NCBI GenBank assembly: GCA_965248075.1
Contig: CBDFIL010000002.1
Location: forward strand, 434,001 to 498,000
Direction: 5' to 3'
Source: VXNE01 sp965248075
GTDB lineage: Bacteria > Pseudomonadota > Gammaproteobacteria > Pseudomonadales > Azotimanducaceae
Length of the DNA: 64,000 nt
Within the stretch, counting starts at the first letter, position 1, and each line of letters opens with the position of its first letter. Under the pieces are notes generated by a model. That model was not told the origin of the DNA, searched no databases, and saw only the letters and a program-made list of their open reading frames with translations. A program made the position numbers and the translations under genes. Below, one piece after another: positions 39,609-48,934 of the stretch.

Positions 39609-41792
39609 TCAACGCGGCCGCCCACTGCCGGCGCCGGTCTCCCGCGTGCGGATCAGTGCATCGAGCGCCACCGCGCCTTCGGTCCGCGCTCGAATGCCGA
39701 GCGGGTTGACGTCGAGTTCCTCCAGCCGGTCGGCGTTGTCCACGCCATACCGCGCGATGGCGAGAATGGTGCTGACCGCTGCATCGAGGTCGGCGGGCGG
39801 GGCGCCCCGGTAGCCGGCAAGGATCGGCGCGCACTTCAGCGACGAGAGGGCGTTGCGCACGTCCTCTTCCGTCACCGGCAGCAGCAACGTCACGCCGTCC
39901 GCCAGCAGTTCGACGAGGGTGCCGCCGGAGCCGACGGTGAGCATCAGTCCGAGCAAGGGGTCCCGGTGTATGCCGACGATCAACTCCGCGACAGCGCCGG
40001 CTTCGTAACGCTCCACGAGCAGTCGTGCTGGAGACTCCCGCTCGCCGGCGGCGCGCGTCGCGGTGGCCGACTCGCGCAGCAGATCGAGCAGTGCAACGGC
40101 TACGGCGCGCACCTCGTCCGGCCCGCTGACGTTCAGTTGCACCGCACCGTGTTCCGTCTTGTGGGCAATACCGATCGCCTTCAACACGACCGGTCCGCCG
40201 ATGGACTCCGCCATGGCAACCGCCTCGTCGGCGCTGCCCGCTGGCCCGCCGTCGGGTACCGGAACGCCGGCCACCGCGAGCCGCGCCTTCGCGGCCGCCT
40301 CGTCGAGCAGAACGGGCTCGCTGGCCACGACCCGATTGGAAATCACCGGGCGAGGGGGCGGCGACCGCCACGCGGCGCCGACGGCCGCCGCGCATTCGAT
40401 CGCTGTCAGCGCTTCGTGCACGCCCGCCAACGGCGCGATGCCGCGTTCGATCAGCTCGGCCGCGGTCTCTTCGGGCAGGTTTTCCGGGAGCGTGGCGACG
40501 ATGGCGCCGCTGCCGCCGGCAGCGTCGATAGCCCGTTCGAATGCCGTCTGTGCCACCCGCCAGTCATCCCCTTGGCAGCGGTCGCCACGCGGGAAGTCGA
40601 GTACCAGGGCCGTCACGTCGAACGGGCCCCGGGCGAACGCGGTGAAAGTCTCCGTCAGGGCGGCCTCGTTTCCCCAGCTGAAGGTGTGATAGTCGAGAGG
40701 ATTGGAAACGGTGACGAGGGGATGGACGGTGGCGGCGACCGCGGCGGCGGCGTCCGGCGCGAGGCTCGGCAAGCGCAAGCCCGTATCCTCTACGGCATCG
40801 GCCATCACACTCGCTTCGCCGCCGGAACAGCACATGACGCCGATGCGCATGCCGTTGAGCGCGCCGTGGACATGCAGCAGCTTCAACGTCTCGAGCAGTT
40901 CGGGAATGCTGTCGACCCGGGCGAACCCGAGTCGCCGCAGGAAGGCCTGCGCTCCGGTGTCGGATCCGGCGATGGACGCGGTATGGCTCACGGTCGCGGC
41001 GCGGCCGCGTTCGGAGCGGCCGGCCTTCATGACGACCACGGGCACGCCGCGCTCGCGTGCCTTGCGCGCCAGCGCTTCGAATCCGGTCACCGAGTCGAAC
41101 GCCTCGACGTGCAGCCCGAGTGCGCTCACCCGCTCGTCGTCGAGCAACGCGGCCGCCAGGGCAGAGACGCCGAGCTGTGCCTGGTTGCCGGCGGTGATCA
41201 TGAAGGCGACCGGCAACGACCGCTGTTGCATCGTCATGCTGACGGCGATGTTCGACGATTGCGTCACGATGGCGACGCCGCGCTCGGTGGCGCCGAGCGG
41301 GCGACCGCCATGCTGGTCCGGCCAAAGCGCCGACCGGTCCAGGAAATTGAGCAGGCCGTAACAGTTCGGGCCGATGAGCGGCATCTCCCCGGCCGCGGCC
41401 ACGAGCGCGCTCTGCAGCGCGTCGCCGTCGTTGGCTTCCCGGAAACCGGACGCGTAGCAGACGGCACCGCCGGCGCCGCGCCCCGCGAGGGCGGCGACCG
41501 CGGCGACCGTGGCAGCGCGGTTGACGGCGACGAAGGCGGCGTCGGGTGCGCCGGGAAGGTCCGCGACGGTCCGGTATGCGGGCCGCCCCGCCACCGTCGC
41601 ACGCGTCGGATGCACCGGCCAGAGATCCCCGTCGAAGCCCAGTCGGTCGCACTGTCTGATCACCTCGGTCGCGATGTGCCCGCCGATCGCCGCGATGCTG
41701 CGCGGCCGCAGGACCCGGGCAAGACGCCGGGCCGAAGGCGGACCGGGGGCGGGCAGGGCAGGTGGGTCGGCGCTCTCGTTCACTTTGGGCAT
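39609..41792 (-). CDS. NDP-forming acyl-CoA synthetase, fused alpha/beta
   Basis: A 727-residue ADP-forming ligase. The N-terminal CoA-binding domain (RPRSIAAIGGHIATEVIRQ), the succinyl-CoA-synthetase-like domain with phospho-histidine in ATVSHTASIAGSD, and a C-terminal ATP-grasp (AGVPVPDGGPAGSADEAVAM, VVLKAIGIAHKTEHGAVQLN, GIHRDPLLGLMLTVGSGGTL) are all present. In this setting it probably activates gamma-butyrobetaine or carnitine to its CoA ester, a role filled in other bacteria by an AMP-forming ligase or CoA transferase. That substrate is inferred from neighbours. Confidence 0.82.
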   Translation of the reverse strand: MPKVNESADPPALPAPGPPSARRLARVLRPRSIAAIGGHIATEVIRQCDRLGFDGDLWPVHPTRATVAGRPAYRTVADLPGAPDAAFVAVNRAATVAAVAALAGRGAGGAVCYASGFREANDGDALQSALVAAAGEMPLIGPNCYGLLNFLDRSALWPDQHGGRPLGATERGVAIVTQSSNIAVSMTMQQRSLPVAFMITAGNQAQLGVSALAAALLDDERVSALGLHVEAFDSVTGFEALARKARERGVPVVVMKAGRSERGRAATVSHTASIAGSDTGAQAFLRRLGFARVDSIPELLETLKLLHVHGALNGMRIGVMCCSGGEASVMADAVEDTGLRLPSLAPDAAAAVAATVHPLVTVSNPLDYHTFSWGNEAALTETFTAFARGPFDVTALVLDFPRGDRCQGDDWRVAQTAFERAIDAAGGSGAIVATLPENLPEETAAELIERGIAPLAGVHEALTAIECAAAVGAAWRSPPPRPVISNRVVASEPVLLDEAAAKARLAVAGVPVPDGGPAGSADEAVAMAESIGGPVVLKAIGIAHKTEHGAVQLNVSGPDEVRAVAVALLDLLRESATATRAAGERESPARLLVERYEAGAVAELIVGIHRDPLLGLMLTVGSGGTLVELLADGVTLLLPVTEEDVRNALSSLKCAPILAGYRGAPPADLDAAVSTILAIARYGVDNADRLEELDVNPLGIRARTEGAVALDALIRTRETGAGSGRPR

Positions 41793-41798
41793 GCGCGC

Positions 41799-42959
41799 TC
41801 AGGCGCCGAGGGGACGCAGCAGGTCGCGTCCGATGATGTGCCTTTGAATCTCCGACGTGCCGTCCCAGATGCGCTCCACCCGGGCGTCCCGCCAGAACCG
41901 GGCCAGGGGCAGGTCGCTCATGAGTCCCATGCCCCCGAACACCTGTATGGCTTCGTCGGTCACACGCGCGAGCATCTCCGTGGCGTAGAGCTTGGCCGAG
42001 GCGATCTGCCGATTCGCGGCAAGCCCCTGGTCGAGGCGCCAGGCGGCGGCGAGGGTCAGCCAGTCCGCCGCGTCGATCTCCGTGATCATGTCCGCGAGTT
42101 TGAAGGAGACGCCCTGGAAACGGCCGATGGGCTGCCCGAACTGGTGCCGCTCGGCGGCGTGGGCGAGGGCGAGATCGAAGGCCCGCCGGGCACGGCCGAC
42201 GCACATCGCGGCGACGGTGAGACGGGTTCCGTACAGCCACTCGTTGGCGAGGTCGAAGCCGCGGTGCACTTCGCCGAGGACCTGGCCGGCCGGCAGCCGG
42301 CAATCGTCGAACGTGAGGATGCAGTTCTCGTAGCCCCGGTGCGACACGGACTCGTAGCCCGCGCGGATCTCGAAACCGGGCGCGCCGCGGTCGACCAGGA
42401 AACAGGTGATGCGCTTCTTCGGTCCGTGGGGAGTCGCCTCCTCGCCGGTGGCGACGAAAACGATGACGAAGTCGGCCAGGTCGGCGTGCGAGATGAAGTG
42501 CTTGCTGCCGGTCAGGATCCAGTCGCTGCCGTCCCGGCGCGCGGCGCATTGCATGCCGCGCAGGTCGGACCCGGCGGCGGGCTCGGTCATGGCCAGCGCA
42601 TCGAAGCGCTCGCCGCGCGCGGCCGGGATCAGATAGCGCTGACGCTGTTCCTCGTTGCAGGCCATCAGGATTCCGGACGGTCGACCCCAGAAGACGCTGA
42701 GCGCCATCGACGCCCGGCCGAGTTCGCGCTCCAGCAATGCGAACGTCAGATGATCGAGACCGCCACCAGCGACTTCGACGGGCAGGTTCGGGGCGTAGAA
42801 GCCCAGTTCGATCACCTTCCGCTTGATCTCTTCGCCGAGTTCCGCCGGCACGCTCCCGCTACGCTCGACCTCCTCCTCGAGGGGATAGAACTCTCTCTCC
42901 ACGAAGTCGCGGACGGTGTCCACGACCATCTGCTGTTCGGATGTGAGTGCGAAGTCCAG
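41799..42959 (-). CDS. Acyl-CoA dehydrogenase, gamma-butyrobetainyl-CoA type candidate
   Basis: A 386-residue FAD enzyme. Diagnostic words: ALAMTEPAAGSDLRGMQ, ILTGSKHFISHADLADFVIV, HQFGQPIGRFQGVSFKLADM, IQVFGGMGLMSDLPLARFWR and the C-terminal VERIWDGTSEIQRHIIGRDL. In the operon it would oxidise gamma-butyrobetainyl-CoA to crotonobetainyl-CoA. The likely start is CTG 42959, eight bases after GGAGAGGA and just past the stop of the carnitine dehydrogenase gene; no ATG or GTG is available in frame before LDFALTSEQQMVVDTV. A CTG start is rare and worth checking. Confidence 0.82.
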   Translation of the reverse strand: MDFALTSEQQMVVDTVRDFVEREFYPLEEEVERSGSVPAELGEEIKRKVIELGFYAPNLPVEVAGGGLDHLTFALLERELGRASMALSVFWGRPSGILMACNEEQRQRYLIPAARGERFDALAMTEPAAGSDLRGMQCAARRDGSDWILTGSKHFISHADLADFVIVFVATGEEATPHGPKKRITCFLVDRGAPGFEIRAGYESVSHRGYENCILTFDDCRLPAGQVLGEVHRGFDLANEWLYGTRLTVAAMCVGRARRAFDLALAHAAERHQFGQPIGRFQGVSFKLADMITEIDAADWLTLAAAWRLDQGLAANRQIASAKLYATEMLARVTDEAIQVFGGMGLMSDLPLARFWRDARVERIWDGTSEIQRHIIGRDLLRPLGA

Positions 42960-42963
42960 TGGT

Positions 42964-43974
42964 TCATCCTCTCCGCGGCGGTGCTGGTGGCTCGTCGCCC
43001 AGGCGGCGCGCTGCGTCCTCGGCCAGCGTCCGGCCGGCGCCGATCTCGAAGCGGCTGAGCGCCTGCATGATGGCAATCAGGCAGTCGTCGCGCAATCGCT
43101 CCAGCTCCTTGACCGTGCGTCCCCCGGCCTGCTGCCGGGTTCCTTCCGCCATCTTGGCGATCAATTCGTCGGTGAGTTCGGGCGCCTGCAGCCTGGTCCA
43201 GGGCAGCTTGAGCGCCGGGCCGAACTGGCGCATGAAGTCGTGCATGCCGGCATCGCCGCCGGCCAGGTGAAACGAGAGGCAGGTGCCCATGAAGGCCCAG
43301 CGCAGACCCGGGCCGTAGACGATGGCGGCATCGAGTTCCTCGGTGCTCGCCACATCGTCGTTGACCAGATGCAGGATCTCGCGCCAGAGGGCCTCCTGCA
43401 GGCGGTCCGAGAGGAACCCCTCGATCTCGGTGCGCACCTTCAGGGGATGCATGCCGAGATCCCGGTAGAACGCCATGGCGTGCTCGACGCTGTCGGTCGA
43501 CGTGCGTGCGCCACCGAGCACCTCCACGAGCGGCAGCAGGTAGACCGGATTGAACGGGTGACCGACCACCAACCGTTCCGGATGCCGACAACCGGTTTGC
43601 AACTCGGTCGGCAACAGGCCCGACGTACTCGAAGCGACGATGACGCGCGCGGCCGTCTCTGCATCGATCCGGGCGTGCAGGGACTGTTTCAGGTCGAGCC
43701 GCTCGGGCGCGCTTTCCTGGACGAAGTCGGCGTCCCGGCAAGCGGCTTGCAGCGAGTCGGCGAAGCGCAGGCGGTCGAGGCTGGCGCCCGCGTAAAGGCC
43801 GAGTTGCCGCAACGCGGGCCAGGCGTTTTCTACCGCGGCCGCGAGCCTTGTCTGCCAACCGGGCGCCGGGTCCCAGGCCACGACATCGAGTCCATGGGCC
43901 AGCGCCCGCGCTGCCCAGCCGGCACCGATGACGCCGGTCCCTACGACGGCCAGCGTGCGGATGGGCACGTGCAT
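42964..43974 (-). CDS. lcdH: L-carnitine dehydrogenase
   Basis: A 336-residue NAD-dependent enzyme of the 3-hydroxyacyl-CoA dehydrogenase superfamily. The Rossmann motif is AVVGTGVIGAGWAARALAHG, then ADFVQESAPERLDLKQSLHA, VGHPFNPVYLLPLVEVLGG (catalytic histidine and substrate pocket) and FLSDRLQEALWREILHLVND, with YGPGLRWAFMGTCLSFHLAG typical of carnitine dehydrogenases rather than hydroxybutyryl-CoA enzymes. Converts L-carnitine to 3-dehydrocarnitine. ATG 43974. Second gene of the operon. Confidence 0.88.
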   Translation of the reverse strand: MHVPIRTLAVVGTGVIGAGWAARALAHGLDVVAWDPAPGWQTRLAAAVENAWPALRQLGLYAGASLDRLRFADSLQAACRDADFVQESAPERLDLKQSLHARIDAETAARVIVASSTSGLLPTELQTGCRHPERLVVGHPFNPVYLLPLVEVLGGARTSTDSVEHAMAFYRDLGMHPLKVRTEIEGFLSDRLQEALWREILHLVNDDVASTEELDAAIVYGPGLRWAFMGTCLSFHLAGGDAGMHDFMRQFGPALKLPWTRLQAPELTDELIAKMAEGTRQQAGGRTVKELERLRDDCLIAIMQALSRFEIGAGRTLAEDAARRLGDEPPAPPRRG

Positions 43975-44037
43975 CGACGGAGCCGCGGGGCCGGCGATCC
44001 GATCAACGATGGGCCGCCAGGGGGCACGCGGGCAGGG

Positions 44038-44928
44038 TCACCCGCGCTTCACCAGGCCGAGGTTCTCGCGCGTCTCTTCGGGGCCGAGTACACGGGCGCC
44101 CATCAGCTCGACGATCTGGCGCGCCCGCTCGACCAATTGCGCGTTGCTGGCAAAGACGCCCCGTCGCAGATAGAGGTTGTCCTCCAGGCCCACCCGCACG
44201 TTGCCACCGAGCAGTACGGACTGGGCCGCGAACGGCATCTGGTCCCGGCTGATCGCGAAGGCGGTCCAGTTGGCGCCGGGCGGCAACAGCTCTACCCACG
44301 ACTTCAGGACGCCCACATCGGCCGGTGCGCCCCAGGGGATGCCCAAACAGAGCTGAAAGAGCGGCGAGTCGTCGATCAGGCCCTCCTCGATCATCTTCAG
44401 CGTGAAGCTCAAGTGACCCGTATCGAAGATTTCGAGCTCCGGCTTCACGCCGAGCTCCTGGATGCGCCGGGCGCCTCGACGGAGCATGTCGGGAGTGGAG
44501 ACGTAAACCAGGCTGCCTTCGCCGAAGTTGTAGGAACCGCAGTCGAGGGAACAGATCTCCGGCAACAGCTCTTCGACGTGGGGCAGGCGGTCGAGCGCGC
44601 CGACCAGGTCCGTTTCCACGCCGAACTCCGTCGGCATCTCGTCGGCACCGATGAACAGGTCGCCGCCCATCCCCGCGGTCAGGTTGATCACCACGTCGGT
44701 GCCCGAGTCCCGGATTCGCGCGACCACTTCCCGGTACAGCGAGACGTCGCGGGCGCCCTTGCCGGTCAGCGGGTCGCGGACATGGCAGTGGACGACGGCC
44801 GCCCCCGCCTTGGCAGCATCGATGGCGGAGTCGGCGATCTGCTCGGGCGTGATGGGAATCTCGGGATGCTTGCCGACGGTGTCGCCGGCCCCGGTCACCG
44901 CGCAGGTGATGATGACATCGGTGTTCAT
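44038..44928 (-). CDS. Beta-keto acid cleavage enzyme (BKACE), dehydrocarnitine type
   Basis: A 296-residue zinc TIM barrel of the former DUF849 family. Zinc ligands H47 and H49 lie in AAVVHCHVRDPLTGKG; other words are GTDVVINLTAGMGGDLFIGA, EICSLDCGSYNFGEGSLVY, GVKPELEIFDTGHL and GNVRVGLEDNLYLRRGVFAS. Next to carnitine dehydrogenase the expected substrate is 3-dehydrocarnitine, cleaved with acetyl-CoA to betainyl-CoA and acetoacetate. First gene of the operon, with GGGAGG before ATG 44928. The betainyl-CoA thioesterase that normally follows is not found. Confidence 0.85.
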   Translation of the reverse strand: MNTDVIITCAVTGAGDTVGKHPEIPITPEQIADSAIDAAKAGAAVVHCHVRDPLTGKGARDVSLYREVVARIRDSGTDVVINLTAGMGGDLFIGADEMPTEFGVETDLVGALDRLPHVEELLPEICSLDCGSYNFGEGSLVYVSTPDMLRRGARRIQELGVKPELEIFDTGHLSFTLKMIEEGLIDDSPLFQLCLGIPWGAPADVGVLKSWVELLPPGANWTAFAISRDQMPFAAQSVLLGGNVRVGLEDNLYLRRGVFASNAQLVERARQIVELMGARVLGPEETRENLGLVKRG

Positions 44929-45004
44929 GGGCTAGTCCTCCCGTGCGACGGCTTCAGCGACAAGGCCAACCGACGGGTTCGCCAGTGCCGTGTCGCGCCG
45001 ATCG

Positions 45005-45600
45005 TCAGTTGAAACGCGTTCTCAGTCTGACGCCCAGGGTCCGCGGCCGGATCGTGGTGATCCGCTGGTCGGCCTGGGCGGTGTTGATGAAGATCTCGGC
45101 CTGCTCGTCGAGCACGTTGGTGGCAAACAACTCCACCCCCTGGCGCCCTTCGCTGAATACCCAGCCGAGCCGGGCGTCCATGGTAGCCGTACGACAGGTC
45201 ACTCTGGTCCGGCAGGAACCGGGTGACCTCGCGGTCTCCGCCGATGGCGGGTTCGTAGTCCCGGGAGCGCTGGATGTCCGCTTCCTGGTTCAGCACGGAC
45301 AGCGTTCCCGTCCGTCCGCCAACGGGATGTTGACGAAGCCCTCGACCGTGCGCCTGTGGTCTCCGTCCTTGATCGACCCCGCGCTCACATCCGCTCCGGC
45401 GCTGAACGCGTCGGGGTCCGGCTTGTTGGCGATGATGCGTACGGCGCCGGAGATCGCGCTCGCGCCGTAGTGCGTGCCCTGCGGCCCGTTCAGGATCTCG
45501 ATGCGCTCGATGTCGTAGTGATGCAGGTCCGGCACCTGCCCCCGAAACGTCAGCGGCTGCTCGTCGAGGTACAGCGTCGCCATGGCGAGCGCCGTCTTCT
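45005..45600 (-). pseudogene. TonB-dependent receptor remnant
   Basis: Pieces of an outer-membrane receptor lie in several frames: plug words LYLDEQPLTFRGQVPDL, IERIEILNGPQGTHYGASAI and SGAVRIIANKPDPDAFSAG; a strand segment REVTRFLPDQSDLSYGY; then after a large deletion the C-terminal GVELFATNVLDEQAEIFINT and LGVRLRTRFN with the usual terminal aromatic-N end. Only about 600 of an expected 2,200 bases remain. Its place upstream of the carnitine operon suggests a former uptake role, unproven. Confidence 0.82.
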
Positions 45601-45659
45601 GGAATGGGAACGGAAGCGCGGCACCGGAGTTCCGCGGAGAATTCAATCGAACGTGACAT

Positions 45660-46352
45660 CTACAACCCCTCCACATGAACCCTGTACCGCCGAAGACGTA
45701 TAGCACGGTCGGTGCTCTCTCAGCCCCACGGACACCCGCCAAACGTGGCGAAAAGCGACGGAAGTGGAGCGTTTTGCGACATCGCCGCGGGGACCGAAGA
45801 CACAGCCGCGAGCGGCCCAGTGGCGCTCAGTCGGAGTACCGTGTGACGGGCGTCCCCAAGGGCGTTCTCGAGCGGTTCGAGATGCGCCGCAAAACGGCGC
45901 CAGCTGTCGATGCCCGATGCGGGTTCCCGGGCTACCCGGTGATCCGCTCTGGCTGCTCGGCGTCCCGGACGTGGCGCGCGGGAACGGAACGGCTTTGCTG
46001 CTCGGGCCGTTCGGCTTCGCCGTATGGCGATGAAGAAGGGGGGTGGGCGTGCGGTATTGGCCAAGCCGTTTCCGCCCGCGCTGGATCCGCGGGCAAATCG
46101 AATGTGACGAATGCGTCGCTCGACGAGTCTTTGTACAGACAACACAGACAACGCGCCTGCCCTGCCAAGGAGCCGCCGAGTTCGACCCATCCCCCAAGAG
46201 GAGTTCCCAATGGCCAGGAAACGCGACGTCGATGGCCCCGAGGGGCTTCGATCCTGTCCATCGAGGCGTTCCGGATGTCTGCATCCTCCCGCTCGGCGGC
46301 GGGACGGCGCTGACGAAGCCGCGCGCGCGGGCGCGCCCAGGTACGGTCTTTT
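45660..46352. other. Unrecognised non-coding stretch
   Basis: No frame with family features on either strand, and base use is irregular. A short frame at 46210 (MARKRDVDGPEGLRS) has an AGAGGAG before it but runs straight into repeat sequence. Likely decayed DNA upstream of the carnitine operon and TonB remnant. Confidence 0.4.
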
Positions 46353-46620
46353 GTGGAAGTCGCGCCAAGGGAACGAAATGACCGCCGGTGCAGCTTCCAT
46401 GAAAGTTTCCCCCCCGGCGCGCCGGGGCACTGACGTGCAGGAAACAAGGGCGGCGGCCGCCGCCTGGGCACCTTGAGTTATGTTAAATGGCGTTCTGCCA
46501 ACCCGTTGAATTAAAAGGAGTTCGGTTTTTGTTCCATGCGAGGACGGCGTGGCTGGGCCGGAGGCGCGCCGGGGCGTAGCGAGCTCGCGAGCGAGTACCG
46601 GACCGGCTATGGGGCGCTCA
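46353..46620. repeat. Family C repeat split by 130 bp of foreign sequence
   Basis: Reverse-orientation family C: AAGTCGCGCCAAGGGAACGA to CTTCCATG at 46355-46401, then unrelated sequence with TTGAGTTATGTTAAATGG, then CATGCGAGGACGGCGTGGCT to GGCTATGGGGCGCT at 46534-46619. The insertion lies between the hairpin and the body. The right edge provides the stop codon of the next gene. Confidence 0.7.
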
Positions 46621-47274
46621 AGACAAGGATCTGCAGCCGCTTCCCGGCGTCGACCAGCCGAAGTACTGGAACTTGCCGAACCCCAACTGCAGCAGGTGCA
46701 CTTGAAGCCTGCGCACTTTGTGCCGTTCCGCCGCCGAATCGGCGGTGAAGTCGATCTCCGTGGCCTTGCCATAGAAGTGGGTCCAGGCCAGCATTGTGTC
46801 GACCCACCATGGCACCCTTTGGACGAACAGGAATACGTGCTCGGGCAGGTGTGCGGCCGGATCGCGGTGGTTTCGGAGCAATCGCTCGAGTTCCCGGTCG
46901 TCCGCGCCGCGGGCGGAGAGGGCGAGGATGACCGGGCCGGAGCACGGCTCGAGGTCGCGGCACAGGTCCGAGATCATCCGCGTCAGCTGCTCCCACGGCG
47001 TTCTGTCCGGACCGATGGTCATGCCGTCCTCGCCGCCCTCGACGCTGATGTGCACCAGGAGCGGATGCCCCTCGAACTGCGGCAGGTGCGCGAATTTTCC
47101 AAGCAACTGCATCGTTCGACGAAACTCTTGGAGATCGCCGACGGGGTAGGCGCAGACGCGATAGCCGAAGAGCCTGCCGACGTGGACCAGCGGTGGCGGG
47201 CCGCCCGAACCGTTCGACAGCTCAGGGCTGTCCGGCCCGCCCACCGCCAACACTCTGGGTACTGCCTTGTTCAT
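46618..47274 (-). CDS. Unknown protein, possible caspase-like (CHAT/C14-like) fold
   Basis: A 218-residue protein, ATG 47274, MNKAVPRVLAVGGPDSPELS. The layout FEGHPLLVHISVEGGEDGMT (strand with HIS and EDG), then WEQLTRMISDLCRDLE, GPVILALSARGADDRELE and EHVFLFVQRVPWWVDTMLAW with THFYGKATE resembles small caspase-fold proteins in which a histidine-glycine and a cysteine are catalytic. Here neither the usual HGxEDG nor SACSG is intact (HISVEGG, LSARG), so any peptidase activity is doubtful. The C terminus STPGSGCRSLS ends exactly at a family C repeat, which supplies the stop, so the original end may be lost. Fold call is tentative. Confidence 0.5.
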   Translation of the reverse strand: MNKAVPRVLAVGGPDSPELSNGSGGPPPLVHVGRLFGYRVCAYPVGDLQEFRRTMQLLGKFAHLPQFEGHPLLVHISVEGGEDGMTIGPDRTPWEQLTRMISDLCRDLEPCSGPVILALSARGADDRELERLLRNHRDPAAHLPEHVFLFVQRVPWWVDTMLAWTHFYGKATEIDFTADSAAERHKVRRLQVHLLQLGFGKFQYFGWSTPGSGCRSLS

Positions 47275-47430
47275 CCTTGGACTCCACCCAGGGGCGGCAA
47301 TCGAAAGTACCGGGGCGGGGCGGTCCTGCGTTGCAGGACCTTGCTGTGCTGTTGCATAAATATGCGTACTTCTTGCGTAAAAAACTGCTTGATCGACGGA
47401 ACGGACCGGTGTCAAGGTTACGGCCAGTCG

Positions 47431-48343
47431 GTGAACCGTGTGGAGTGTGTCGTGGTTCGTTTGGCTGGGCATGGACGCGAGAAGTACGTTACGGGAACCC
47501 GGTTGGGGACCAGTGACGGTCTGGGCTGGGAAGGGCTGCTGGCGGAACGCTGGCGGCATCCCGAAGGCGATCTCGGCGATGTCGAGCCGCGCGAAACGGA
47601 AGTCATCGTCCTGCTGCGGGGCCGCCTGCATGTCCAGCGGCGAGGCGATGGCCGACTGCAGCATTGTGATGCGGTTCCCGGTACGGTCTGGCTGTGTCCC
47701 GCGGGCATTCGCGAGGACATGGTCCATCTCTACGGGGATGTCGAGGAAAGCCTCCATCTCTACCTTCCTGCGTCCCCCCTGTCGTCGACAGCCCTTCGGG
47801 ATCTCGACGTCGACCCGGACAGCGTCGGGTTGCGCTATGAAGGCGGCTTTCGCAGATCCGCTGGTGGAGCAGATCGCCTGGGCGATTCGCGCCGAGATGG
47901 TCGATGCGGCGCCAGCCGGAAGGATGCGGGCTGAGACCCTTGCCGCGGCGCTTGGAGCGCACCTCCTGCGGCAATACTCGAACCTCGATCCGACGTCGGT
48001 CGCGCTGCCGCCTGCCCGAGGTGCACTGGATGGCCGACGCTTGCGACGGGTCACGGAGTTCATCGACGCTCATCTCGGCGAAGACCTCTCCATCGAGGCG
48101 CTCGCGAGGCAGGCCTGCCTCAGCCCGTTCCACTTCGCGCGCGCCTTCAAGGCTGCGACGGGGAAGCCACCGCATCGGTTCCTGATTGAACGCCGGATCG
48201 AACGTGCCAAGACACTGGTTGCAGGGAGTGGGTGTCCTCTCGCCGCCGTTGCCGACGCGTGCGGATTCTCGTCGCAGGCCCATCTCACGCGGTGGTTCAA
48301 GCGGATCGTGGGGACTACGCCCGGGGCGTATCGTGGGGCGTAG
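47431..48343 (+). pseudogene. AraC-family transcription regulator, one frameshift
   Basis: The N-terminal cupin-like part reads LLAERWRHPEGDLGDVEPRE and EVIVLLRGRLHVQRRGDGRL in one frame up to GLRYEGGF. One extra base near 47850 shifts it, and the C-terminal frame gives ADPLVEQIAWAIRAEM, then the two helix-turn-helix motifs DLSIEALARQACLSPFHFAR and VADACGFSSQAHLTRWFKRI. Joined length about 303 residues. Start GTG 47431 is the best of several. Possible regulator of the neighbouring minus-strand genes, but the frameshift would inactivate it unless it is an assembly error. Confidence 0.78.
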
Positions 48344-48383
48344 GGGCGGGCGCCGGTCTTGAGCCGTTCGATCAGTCCGTCGT

Positions 48384-48733
48384 CTAACCCGAGCCCGGGT
48401 ACGTCGCCACCCACGAGGTATTGCCGTACGCCCGGAAGCCGCAGCCGCGTTCCCCGTACGGCTTGTCCTCGGGGGCGGTGATGGTCTCGGCCCGCGCCGC
48501 GAGGGCGCGTCGATAGACGGCGTCGACATCCTCGACGTAGACGTAGACGGACGCGGATGTCGGATAGTGCTCTGGCGGGAGTTCTCCCGCCTCCACTACG
48601 ACGGCACTGTCGCCGATCGCGAGTTTGACGTGCGCCGCGCGCCGGTCGCTTGCCTCGTGCCGCTCGATCTCCCGCGCCCGGAATACGGTCGCCAGGAACT
48701 CGGGCCTTTCGTAGGCGCCGTACAGGCTGGTCG
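48384..48733 (-). pseudogene. VOC (glyoxalase-like) protein, 5'-truncated
   Basis: Reads YERPEFLATVFRAREIERHE, then AHVKLAIGDSAVVVEAGELP, SVYVYVEDVDAVYRRALAAR and PYGERGCGFRAYGNTSWVAT, the pattern of PhnB-like vicinal-oxygen-chelate proteins. The first beta-alpha unit is missing; a REP unit lies where it should be, so the apparent start codons belong to the repeat. Not certain to be dead, since a short form could be made. Confidence 0.65.
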
Positions 48734-48739
48734 CCCGCG

Positions 48740-48800
48740 CCGGGCTTGGCGGCTGATTCGGCACGGGACGGGACAAGCCCGTCCCCTACGGTCGCCCGTG
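48740..48800. repeat. REP unit at the VOC gene 5' end
   Basis: CGCCGGGCTTGGCGGCTGAT precedes CACGGGACGGGACAAGCCCG and TCCCCTACGGTCGCCC. The same right-half word CTACGGTCGCCC is one of the REP variants that the IS110 target guide would fit. Confidence 0.8.
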
Positions 48801-48934
48801 TCGAGCTTGTGCGAGCCCTGAGCGACGGGACGCGGCGGGCGGGACACACGGCCGTTTGACGTGCCCAACAGTGTAAGCAAGACTCCTTCGTCCTCAGCGG
48901 TTCGCCCTGCGGGCCACGACATCGGAAGGGACGC

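Noticed and set aside
39414..43058. Long plus-strand open frame opposite the carnitine operon
   Set aside because: Shadow of the minus-strand genes, which carry all catalytic motifs; the plus frame has none.
45675..46352. Possible start of the TonB receptor or another gene
   Set aside because: No signal peptide, plug or TonB box is visible in any frame; base use suggests decayed DNA.
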